Source: Amycolatopsis sp. CA-126428 (GTDB lineage Bacteria; Actinomycetota; Actinomycetes; Mycobacteriales; Pseudonocardiaceae). Taken from it: 64,000 bases of DNA. Positions 19,508 through 26,664 of the stretch are shown here, one piece after another. Positions within the stretch are counted from its first letter, which is position 1; every line of letters starts with the position of its first letter. The stretch is from positions 463,915 to 527,914 of the forward strand of contig NZ_PPHF01000030.1 of NCBI RefSeq assembly GCF_002904335.1, in the 5' to 3' direction. A model generated the notes under the pieces. It made no database searches and had not been told where the DNA came from. It worked only from the letters and a program-made list of their open reading frames with translations. A program made the translations under genes and the position numbers.

Positions 19508-20751
19508 CCCTGCTCTCCTTCCGTCACCGCCTTGATCGCGCCGTCGCCCACCCGCACGCGCAGCTGGGCACCGGCCTCGACTTCGGAGACGGAGCGGAGT
19601 ACCTGGAGGTTGCCTTCGGCGTCGACGAACTGCACGACCGCGTACCCGCGGGCCAGCGTCGCCGCCGGCCCGAGCGCGGTGAGCCGGGCCCGCGCGTTCG
19701 CGACCTCGGCCTGGTCCTTGGCGAGCAGGCTCAGCATGGCGCGGCGGGCGCGTTCGCGGTGGACGTCGACGTCGTCCTGCCGCCGCTGGACCGGGCCCAG
19801 CGGGTCGGCCAGGGCCGGGCGGCTGCGGATCTGGTTGAGCAGCCGCGCCTGGGTGTCGACCCAGCCGTGCAGCGCGCGGCGGCCGCGGTCACGCATCTGC
19901 CGGACGCGTTCGGTCTCCTCGCGCAGGTCCGGGACGATCCGCTTGCCGGCGTCGGTCGGCGTCGAACAGCGCAGGTCGGCGACGTAGTCGAGCAGCGGGG
20001 TGTCCGGTTCGTGCCCGATGGCGCTGACCACCGGCGTGCCCGTGGCCGACACCGCGCGGCAGAGCGCTTCGTCGGAGAACGGCAGCAGGTCCTCGACGCT
20101 GCCGCCGCCGCGGGCGATGACGATGACGTCGATGCCGGGATCCGCGTCGAAGATCCGCAGCGCGCGCATGACCTGCGGCACCGCCTGCGAGCCCTGGACG
20201 GCCGTGTTGAGCACCTTGATCCGGACGTGCGGCCACCGCCCCTGCGCGTTGGCCAGGACGTCCCGCTCGGCCGCCGACGCGCGGCCGGTGATCAGCCCGA
20301 CGCCCTTCGGCAGGAACGGGATCGGCCGCTTGCGCTGGGCCGAGAAGAGGCCTTCGGCGGTCAGCAGCTTCTTCAGCCGTTCGATCCGGGCCAGCAGCTC
20401 ACCGATGCCGACCGCGCGGATCTGGTCGGCGCGCAGGCTGATCGTGCCGCGGCCGAAGAAGTACGACGGCTTCGCGTGCACGACGACGCTCGAGCCCTCC
20501 CGCAGCGGCGGCTCCATCTCGCGGATCAGCCAGTTCGGGCAGGTGACGGACATCGAGACGTCCGCCGAAGGGTCACGCAGGGTCAGGAACGCGGTCTGGG
20601 TGTTGGGCCGGGAACTGACCTGGGTGACCTGGCCCTCGACCCAGACGGTGCCGAGCCGGTGGATCCAGTCGCCGATCTTGCGGGCGACGGTCCGGACCGG
20701 CCACGGCGATTCCGCGGTACTCGTGGGAGCCGGTGCGGACTCGGTGCTCAC
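19504..20751 (-). CDS. xseA: Exodeoxyribonuclease VII large subunit
   Basis: 415 residues. The N-terminal OB-fold ([25 protein letters not shown]) binds single-stranded DNA and the catalytic domain shows [39 protein letters not shown] and [20 protein letters not shown]. With XseB it trims single-stranded DNA from either end during repair. It is third-from-last in a four-gene operon with successive GTGA overlaps. Confidence 0.94.
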   Translation of the reverse strand: MSTESAPAPTSTAESPWPVRTVARKIGDWIHRLGTVWVEGQVTQVSSRPNTQTAFLTLRDPSADVSMSVTCPNWLIREMEPPLREGSSVVVHAKPSYFFGRGTISLRADQIRAVGIGELLARIERLKKLLTAEGLFSAQRKRPIPFLPKGVGLITGRASAAERDVLANAQGRWPHVRIKVLNTAVQGSQAVPQVMRALRIFDADPGIDVIVIARGGGSVEDLLPFSDEALCRAVSATGTPVVSAIGHEPDTPLLDYVADLRCSTPTDAGKRIVPDLREETERVRQMRDRGRRALHGWVDTQARLLNQIRSRPALADPLGPVQRRQDDVDVHRERARRAMLSLLAKDQAEVANARARLTALGPAATLARGYAVVQFVDAEGNLQVLRSVSEVEAGAQLRVRVGDGAIKAVTEGEQG

Positions 20752-21518
20752 CGGCCTTCCGCGCCGTCGCCGTCGTCTTCGGCTTCCTTGGCCCGGTCCG
20801 CCTTGCGGGCGTTGGCGATCCGGCGGGACAGCATGCCGGTGAACGACGAGCGGTCGGCGTGGGTGCGCTCGTACTCGAGGATGGTCTCGAGCTGCTCGAT
20901 CGAGAACTGGCGCAGCCGGGCTCGCAGCTGGGGGAGGGTGAGCTGGTCGTAGCCGGTCAGCCCGGCCGGGCCCTCGTACCCCGCGGCGCTCGTCCGCGGC
21001 GTTTCGCTCTTGGTCTTCTTGTCGACCTTGGGCGTACCGGGCTTGGGCTTCTTCGGCGGTTCGGCTTCGGCGGCTTCGCTGTCGTTCTCGCCGTCTTCGT
21101 GGTCCTCGGCGAGCGCGCGTTCCTCCTCGGCCCACGGATCGCCGAGCTCCGCTTCGAGCTCGGCGGCCGACGGCACGCGGCCGTTGATCTCCGAACGCGG
21201 TTCGGGCACTTCGGCGACCGGGGTGAGGTTCGGCCGCGCGGGCGGGACGTCGGGCTCGGCGTCTTCGTCGAACGTCGCCCAGCTCGGCGTGTCTTCGATC
21301 GGGCGCAGGCTCGACAGGGCGCTGTCGCCCTTGATCGCCAGCTCGGTGACGTGCTGCTGCACCCGCATGGATGCCTGCAGCACCTGGCTGACCACGGTCA
21401 CCGGGAGCCCGGCCAGCTGCCGGGGAAGTTCGCGAACCCGCTCGGCGGTGGAGACGGCGAGGCCCGCGGCGACCCGGAGGGGGAGCGGGAATGGCTTCAT
21501 GGGTCCAGCCTGCCGCAT
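20748..21518 (-). CDS. Lipid-droplet-associated-type protein (Rv1109c homologue)
   Basis: About 256 residues. An N-terminal amphipathic region ([37 protein letters not shown], read in two helices) is followed by a long acidic/proline-lysine linker and a C-terminal helical domain ([28 protein letters not shown]). By position and layout it matches the actinobacterial family typified by Rv1109c, annotated as lipid-droplet-associated. Two ATG starts are possible; the first has AGGAGGG 6 nt upstream and is used here, the other is at 21500. It heads the xseA-xseB operon and overlaps xseA by GTGA. Confidence 0.65.
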   Translation of the reverse strand: MRQAGPMKPFPLPLRVAAGLAVSTAERVRELPRQLAGLPVTVVSQVLQASMRVQQHVTELAIKGDSALSSLRPIEDTPSWATFDEDAEPDVPPARPNLTPVAEVPEPRSEINGRVPSAAELEAELGDPWAEEERALAEDHEDGENDSEAAEAEPPKKPKPGTPKVDKKTKSETPRTSAAGYEGPAGLTGYDQLTLPQLRARLRQFSIEQLETILEYERTHADRSSFTGMLSRRIANARKADRAKEAEDDGDGAEGR

Positions 21519-21629
21519 GAGTGTCCCTCCTGCCCAACCGGACGGGCGCAGCGCGTGACCTGCGGCACAACCCGGCAGGGGGACGAAGCTCACCCGAAAG
21601 GGACTTCGAGTCCGTCTCGGGGCTGCCCG

Positions 21630-21635
21630 TACCCT
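21630..21635 (+). promoter_or_regulatory. -10 element of leaderless ispH promoter
   Basis: TACCCT fits TANNNT and ends 6 nt before the ispH ATG, with no ribosome binding site. The divergent operon starts 112 bp to the left. Confidence 0.5.
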
Positions 21636-21641
21636 GGGGGC

Positions 21642-22637
21642 ATGAGTGCAGCGAGTCCCGGAATCGAGCCCGCGGGTACCCCGACGATCACCGGAACCGC
21701 TTCCGGCAAGCGGGTACTGCTCGCCAAACCCCGTGGTTACTGCGCGGGCGTCGACCGCGCGGTGATCGCCGTCGAGAAGGCCCTCGAGGTCTACGGCGCG
21801 CCGGTGTACGTCCGCAAGGAGATCGTGCACAACCGGCACGTGGTCGACACGCTGCGCGAGCGCGGCGCGATCTTCGTCGACGAGACGTCCGAGGTGCCCG
21901 AGGGCGCGCTCGTGGTGTTCTCCGCCCACGGCGTCTCGCCGATGGTGCACGCGGAGGCGGCCGAGCGGAACCTGCGCACGATCGACGCGACCTGCCCCCT
22001 GGTGACGAAGGTGCACAAGGAGGTCAACCGCTTCGCGAACGACGACTACGACATCCTGCTGATCGGCCACGAAGGCCACGAAGAGGTCGAGGGCACGGCC
22101 GGCGAGGCGCCGGACAAGGTCCAGCTGGTCGACAAGGCCGAGGACGTCGACAAGGTCGAGGTGCGCGACCCCTCGAAGGTGATCTGGCTGTCCCAGACGA
22201 CGCTGTCGGTCGACGAGACGATGGAGCGCGTCGACCAGCTCCGCGAGCGCTTCCCGAACCTGCTGGATCCGCCGAGCGACGACATCTGTTACGCGACGAC
22301 GAACCGCCAGGTCGCGGTCAAGGCGATGGCCGCCGAGTGCGACCTGGTGCTGGTGGTCGGGTCGACGAACTCGTCCAACTCGAAGCGCCTGGTCGAGGTC
22401 GCCCTGAAGGCGGGGGCCCGGGCGTCGTACCTGGTCGACTTCGCGCACGAGGTCGACGAAGCGTGGCTTTCCGGCGTGACGACGGTGGGCGTGACCTCGG
22501 GTGCGTCGGTGCCGGACGTGCTGGTCATGGAGCTGCTGGACTGGCTGGCCGAGCGCGGCTACGGCGACGTCGACGAGGTCACGACGGCCAACGAGAAGAT
22601 CACGTTCGCGCCGCCCAAGGAACTCCGGAAGGTCTGA
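21642..22637 (+). CDS. ispH: 4-hydroxy-3-methylbut-2-enyl diphosphate reductase
   Basis: 331 residues with the three cysteines that hold the iron-sulfur cluster: Cys34 in [11 protein letters not shown], Cys118 in [15 protein letters not shown] and Cys216 in [11 protein letters not shown]. The active-site HGVSP and [12 protein letters not shown] motifs are present. It makes isopentenyl and dimethylallyl diphosphate in the last step of the MEP pathway and so supplies the prenyltransferase at the start of the window. Equivalent to lytB2 (Rv1110) by neighbourhood. The ATG is at the end of a likely leaderless promoter. Confidence 0.95.
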   Translation: MSAASPGIEPAGTPTITGTASGKRVLLAKPRGYCAGVDRAVIAVEKALEVYGAPVYVRKEIVHNRHVVDTLRERGAIFVDETSEVPEGALVVFSAHGVSPMVHAEAAERNLRTIDATCPLVTKVHKEVNRFANDDYDILLIGHEGHEEVEGTAGEAPDKVQLVDKAEDVDKVEVRDPSKVIWLSQTTLSVDETMERVDQLRERFPNLLDPPSDDICYATTNRQVAVKAMAAECDLVLVVGSTNSSNSKRLVEVALKAGARASYLVDFAHEVDEAWLSGVTTVGVTSGASVPDVLVMELLDWLAERGYGDVDEVTTANEKITFAPPKELRKV

Positions 22638-22689
22638 CCCTGCTCCGGCGGCGAGCCACGCTTGCGGCTCGCTGCCGTGTCGTCCCGCC

Positions 22690-22810
22690 AATCACGCGTG
22701 ATGCCCCTCCAATCACACGTGATGCCCCTTTGATCACACGTAATGCCCTCCCGACCACGCGTGATGTCCCTCTGATCACCCGTGATGCCTTTGGGCGCAC
22801 GCGAAACGGC
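22690..22810. repeat. Tandem array of 21-bp units with 12-bp palindromes
   Basis: Five full units and a partial sixth start at 22690, 22711, 22732, 22753, 22774 and 22795, an exact 21-bp period. Each contains a version of ATCACGCGTGAT, itself a perfect palindrome, followed by GCCCCTCC or a variant. Units differ at several positions but keep the palindromic core. The array is between the 3' ends of ispH and the DUF6542 gene. It is the same family, in opposite orientation, as the array at 43452. Confidence 0.9.
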
Positions 22811-22844
22811 GGTCACCTCGCGCTCGCGAGAGGTGACCGCCGTT
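22805..22844. terminator. Bidirectional terminator between ispH and the DUF6542 gene
   Basis: AACGGCGGTCACCTC and its exact complement form a 15-bp stem around a 10-base loop. It directly follows the 21-bp repeat array and lies 7 bp from the DUF6542 stop codon, so it can end transcripts from both converging genes. Confidence 0.75.
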
Positions 22845-22850
22845 CGTTCG

Positions 22851-23774
22851 TCAGCGTTCTTCTTCGTCCCAGGGCCGGTTCCGGCGCGGCGGAGCGTTCC
22901 GCCCACCGGACGGGCGGCGCGGCGGCGGGGTTTCGCGGCCGTCCTCCGGCGGGCGCGGACGCCGTCGTGGAGCAGCGTCCCCGCCGCGCGGCTCGCGCCG
23001 GCGCGGGTCGCCCTCTTCCGGACGGGGCGTGCGCCGATTCGCAGGGGGCGGCTTGCGCGTGCCGCGGGTGCCCGGGTCGCGTTCGGCGGGAGCGCGAGGA
23101 GTCCGGCGTTCGCCGTCGGCGGGCGGGCGAGGGCGTCGCGGCGGTTCGCCGTCCCGGCCGCGCCGAGCGCCGGCCGGGACCGGGGTCTGCCCGGTCCGGT
23201 TCGAGCCGGGCGGCCGCGGCCGCCCACCGGTCGCGGCGCGCGGGGCGGGCTTCTCGTCGTCCTCGTCGGCCCGGCGGTCGGGCTTTTTGGTTTTCTTGGG
23301 GGCGTCCGGGTCGCGCTCGCGGAAGATCCGGACGAAGCCGATCAGCAGCGTGATGCCGGTGGTGATCGCCATCATGGGGAAGCTGTTGATCAGCGGCGTG
23401 CCGATGTTCAACGCCTTCGACAGCATGTCGTCGCCCTGCGCCCCGGCCGTCGACCCCGAGGTCAGCAGGATCACACTGGGCACGGTGATGGCCAGCACGA
23501 GCGGCGGCATCACCATCGGCCCGAACAGTCCCCGCCGCCGCACCGCGCAGACCGCGATCACGGCCCCGGCGATGTAGCAGACGATGAAGATCACGGGGAT
23601 GTTCGTCTGGCTCGGCTTGCCCAGGAGGGCGCCCACGACCGCCAGGCCGAGGCCGATCAGGACCGCCGCCCACCAAGGCAGTCCGCGCCTCGAACCGACG
23701 ACAGGACGCTCATCCCACGCAACGGGGACGTCGTCGGCATCTGGATCGCTCTGGCGATCGCGAATCGCGGTCAC
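22851..23774 (-). CDS. DUF6542-type membrane protein with long basic proline-rich tail
   Basis: 307 residues. Residues 1-30 are hydrophilic, then about four membrane segments (WWAAVLIGLGLAVVGALLG, IPVIFIVCYIAGAVIAVCAV, VLAITVPSVILLTSG and MMAITTGITLLIGFV) precede about 160 residues of low-complexity Arg/Pro-rich sequence. It resembles the actinobacterial protein found next to ispH (Rv1111c in M. tuberculosis). The tail is probably disordered and cytoplasmic. The GTG start lies 8 nt after TACGGT on the minus strand; an upstream in-frame start at 23843 is less likely. Confidence 0.7.
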   Translation of the reverse strand: MTAIRDRQSDPDADDVPVAWDERPVVGSRRGLPWWAAVLIGLGLAVVGALLGKPSQTNIPVIFIVCYIAGAVIAVCAVRRRGLFGPMVMPPLVLAITVPSVILLTSGSTAGAQGDDMLSKALNIGTPLINSFPMMAITTGITLLIGFVRIFRERDPDAPKKTKKPDRRADEDDEKPAPRAATGGRPRPPGSNRTGQTPVPAGARRGRDGEPPRRPRPPADGERRTPRAPAERDPGTRGTRKPPPANRRTPRPEEGDPRRREPRGGDAAPRRRPRPPEDGRETPPPRRPSGGRNAPPRRNRPWDEEER

Positions 23775-23782
23775 AGGGCAAC

Positions 23783-23788
23783 ACCGTA
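23783..23788 (-). promoter_or_regulatory. -10 element of leaderless promoter for the DUF6542 gene
   Basis: TACGGT on the minus strand ends 8 nt before the GTG. No ribosome binding site is present. Confidence 0.4.
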
Positions 23789-24078
23789 TCTCGTGGTTGT
23801 GAAGATCTTGCCAGCACCGCCGCCGACGTGGGCCGACAGCCACCTGCGGGCACGATCCGGTGGCGCCGGGTAGCGGCGGTGGAGCGAACCGGGCGGCCCG
23901 CTCTCGCCAGGGTCCTCCGTGAGAGACGTCGAGGACAACCTGCGCTCGGAGGGTCGCTCAGCCCGCGCTCACTCGAAAGCGCTTGCCGCAGCCCCCGTCG
24001 GCGGCCGAACCCCGGCTCGCACTCACGGTTACCCCAGCTCAGACGCCTGTGCCCGCACTCGACCCGCGCAGCTCACGC

Positions 24079-24345
24079 CCGGTGTCTTCGTACCCGGACG
24101 GGTCGGCTCACGTACCCCCACAGTCGGCTGGCGTACCCAGACGGTCGGTTCGCGTACCCAGACAGTCGGCTGGCGTACCTGGACGGTCGGTCACCGGCCG
24201 ACCCCCCGGCTGCGCGACCCGCCCCTCCAGGTACGCAGGCCGACTCCCCAGGTACGCGGGCCGACCCTCCAGGTACGCAGGCCGACTCCCTGGGTGCGCG
24301 GGCCGACCGTTGAGGTGCGCGGGCCGACCCTCTGGGTACTTGCGA
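24079..24345. repeat. Paired inverted arrays of 21-bp repeats
   Basis: In the 600-base gap between the DUF6542 gene and rmuC, GTAC cores recur at 24090, 24112, 24133, 24154 and 24175 in units like GTCGGTTCGCGTACCCAGA. On the other side they recur at 24231, 24252, 24273, 24294 (GTGC), 24315 (GTGC) and 24336 in reverse orientation (CCAGGTACGCGGGCCGAC). Apart from one 22-base step the period is 21. The two halves are mirror images about position 24204.5, so the locus could fold into a very long imperfect hairpin or cruciform. I see no gene in 23775-24379. Confidence 0.88.
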
Positions 24346-24379
24346 GCCCGAGCCCGAGCGAGTGCGAGCGCGACCGCGT

Positions 24380-25294
24380 TCAGCTGGCTGCCAGCTCGTC
24401 TCCCTTCCGGACCGTCGGGACGGGCGCCGGGCTGCCCGATGCGTCGGTGAGGGGTGCCACCGTGGCCCGGAACGTCTCCAGTGCCTCCAGCTCCCGTCGG
24501 CGGGCCGACAGGAACCGCTGCAGGTGCGTGCTCGACAGGTTCAGTGCCTCCACCGCGCCGCCCGCCGCGCGGTGGGCCGCCGCCGCTCCGGCTCGGACCT
24601 GCTCCACGTCCGCCTCCAGCGTGCGGTCGCTCGCCGCGAACAACGCCGCCGAGGCCAGCACCCCGAAGCCCGTGGGGCCGCACAGGAACACCCGCCGGTC
24701 GATCAGCCAGCGCAGCAGCTCCGGGTCACTGTCCAGCGCCGCGACCACCGCCGCGTCGGACGGGACGAACATGATCGTGCCGTAGATCGCGTCCGCCCAG
24801 CGCTGGTAGCCCTTGCCCGCCAGGTCCGCCGCGCGGGACCGGATCTGCCGCACGTGCGCGCGCAACGCGTCCATCCGCTCGTCCGGGTCGTCCGTCTCCA
24901 CTGCCTCGGACCACGTCGCCATGCTCGCCTTCGCGTCCACCGGGACCGTGCGGTCGCCGCCCACCCGCAGCACCATGTCCGGCTTCGCCGAGCCGCCGCC
25001 GCCCAGGTCCGTCTGCAGGGTGAAGTGCAGGTCTTCGCGCAGCCCCAGCGCGCGCGCCGTCTCGACCAGCACCTGCTCGCCCAGCTCGCCCCGGCCGCTG
25101 ATCGACGCGAACGCGACCTCGTAGCGCCGCAGCGCGAGCTGCTGCTGGTCCGCCTTGGCCCGCTCGGCCGCCACCAGCCGGGCCGCCGCGTCCGCCCGGC
25201 GCATCCCGTCCTGGTACAGCCGCCACAGCACCGCGACGGCGAACAGCAGCAGGACCGCGAGCACGATCGCCGCGGTGGTCAGCACTGTCGCCAC
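24380..25294 (-). CDS. rmuC: DNA recombination protein RmuC homologue
   Basis: 304 residues. An N-terminal membrane anchor (LTTAAIVLAVLLLFAVAVLW) and a short coiled coil (AAARLVAAERAKADQQQLAL) precede the RmuC nuclease-like domain, with GRGELGEQVLVETARALGL, PVDAKASMATW and the GYQRWADAIYGTIMFVPSDAAVVAAL block. RmuC proteins limit recombination at inverted repeats, and here the gene ends 35 bp from a large inverted repeat array. The GTG was chosen for GGAGGGAGA upstream; an upstream in-frame ATG would add 34 residues before the membrane anchor. Confidence 0.85.
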   Translation of the reverse strand: MATVLTTAAIVLAVLLLFAVAVLWRLYQDGMRRADAAARLVAAERAKADQQQLALRRYEVAFASISGRGELGEQVLVETARALGLREDLHFTLQTDLGGGGSAKPDMVLRVGGDRTVPVDAKASMATWSEAVETDDPDERMDALRAHVRQIRSRAADLAGKGYQRWADAIYGTIMFVPSDAAVVAALDSDPELLRWLIDRRVFLCGPTGFGVLASAALFAASDRTLEADVEQVRAGAAAAHRAAGGAVEALNLSSTHLQRFLSARRRELEALETFRATVAPLTDASGSPAPVPTVRKGDELAAS

Positions 25295-25498
25295 TTCGTC
25301 TCTCCCTCCGAGCTCCGGGCTCGCAGACATCATGGCGGACCGCACCGACAAAAAACGCACCCGATCCGTCGCTCTGGGTAGCTGACCTGCGAACACATCG
25401 ATTCCGGGCGGGGCGTGTCCGATCTTGCCCGCTCGTGTTAGTACACACGTTCGAGTGAGTGGGCGGCGTGCCTGCGCGATTTCGTCGGAGCCGGGTCG

Positions 25499-25504
25499 TA
25501 CCGT
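25499..25504 (+). promoter_or_regulatory. -10 element of leaderless sbcD promoter
   Basis: TACCGT ends 8 nt before the GTG of sbcD and no ribosome binding site is present. The rest of the 218-base gap to rmuC contains no feature I can support. Confidence 0.5.
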
Positions 25505-25512
25505 TGGCGCCC

Positions 25513-26664
25513 GTGAGATTCCTGCACACCTCCGACTGGCACATCGGCCGCACGTTCCACGGCGCCGACCTGCTGGCGGAACAGGAAGCGGTGCTCGGGC
25601 ACCTCGCCGACCTCGTGGCCGGCGAGGCGATCGACGCCGTCCTGGTGGCAGGCGACGTCTACGACCGCGCGGTCCCCTCCGCCGAAGCCGTGCGGGTGGC
25701 GACGAAAGCCGTCGCCCGGATCCGCGCGGCCGGCGCGCAACTGGTCGTCACGCCCGGAAACCACGACTCGGCGCCCCGCCTCGGCGCCTTCGCGGAGTTC
25801 GCCGCGGCGGGCGGCCTCCACCTCCGCACCACCGTCGCCGGGCTGGCCGAACCGGTGCTGCTCGACGACGGCCACGGCCCGGTCGCCGTCTACGGAATCC
25901 CTTACCTGGAGCCGGAACCGGCGCGTCACGCGCTGGGCGTACCGGACGCGCGCGGGCACACCGGCGTGCTCACCGAAGCCATGCGCCGGATCCGCGCGGA
26001 CCTCGAATCCCGGCCGGGCGTCCGGTCCGTCGTGCTCGCGCACGCGTTCGTGACCGGCGGCGAGCCGACCGACAGCGAACGAACCATCGCGGTCGGCGGC
26101 GTCGAACAGGTGCCCGGCTCGGTCTTCGACGGCGTCGACTACGTGGCGCTCGGCCACCTCCACGGCCCGCAAACGCTCGCCGAGCACCTGCGGTACTCCG
26201 GCAGCCCGCTGGCGTACTCGTTTTCCGAGGCCCGCCAACGCAAATCGGTCTGGCTGGTCGACGTCGATCAAACCGGCCTCGCCGAGGTCCGGCGCCACGA
26301 GCTGCCCGTGCCGAGAGCACTCGCCACGCTCACCGGCGAGCTCGAAGACCTCCTGCTGGACCCGGCGCACGACGCCTACCTCGACCACTTCCTGTCGGTC
26401 ACGGTCAGCGACCGGGTGCGCCCGGTCGACGCGATGCGGCGGCTGCGCGAGCGGTTCCGGTACGCCGTGCACCTGGAGTGGGAGCCGGCGGGCGGGCACG
26501 CCGGCGCCCCGCTGCGCTACTCCGACGCCGTCCGCGGCCGGTCCGACATCGAGGTCTCGCGCAGCTTCCTCGACGACTGCCGCGGCGCCCCGCCGAGCGA
26601 GCGCGAAGAACAACTCCTGTTCCGGGCCCTGGAAGCGGCCGACCGGGGGGCCCTCGCGAAATGA
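25513..26664 (+). CDS. sbcD: Exonuclease subunit SbcD
   Basis: 383 residues of the Mre11/SbcD phosphoesterase family: FLHTSDWHIGRTFHG (metal ligands), VLVAGDVYDRAVPS, VVTPGNHDSAPRL and GHLHGPQTL are all intact. With SbcC it cleaves hairpins and processes DNA ends. The GTG at the RFLHTSDWH motif is used; an in-frame GTG 54 bases earlier would include the promoter box. The stop overlaps the sbcC start as ATGA, typical of stoichiometric coupling. Confidence 0.94.
   Translation: MRFLHTSDWHIGRTFHGADLLAEQEAVLGHLADLVAGEAIDAVLVAGDVYDRAVPSAEAVRVATKAVARIRAAGAQLVVTPGNHDSAPRLGAFAEFAAAGGLHLRTTVAGLAEPVLLDDGHGPVAVYGIPYLEPEPARHALGVPDARGHTGVLTEAMRRIRADLESRPGVRSVVLAHAFVTGGEPTDSERTIAVGGVEQVPGSVFDGVDYVALGHLHGPQTLAEHLRYSGSPLAYSFSEARQRKSVWLVDVDQTGLAEVRRHELPVPRALATLTGELEDLLLDPAHDAYLDHFLSVTVSDRVRPVDAMRRLRERFRYAVHLEWEPAGGHAGAPLRYSDAVRGRSDIEVSRSFLDDCRGAPPSEREEQLLFRALEAADRGALAK

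Noticed and set aside
22690..22810. A CRISPR array
   Set aside because: Repeats are only 21 bp with no unique spacers between them, and no cas genes are present.
25390..25404. A LexA (SOS) box between rmuC and sbcD, suggested by CGAACACATCGATTC
   Set aside because: The left half fits CGAAC but the right half does not fit GTTCG at the required spacing.
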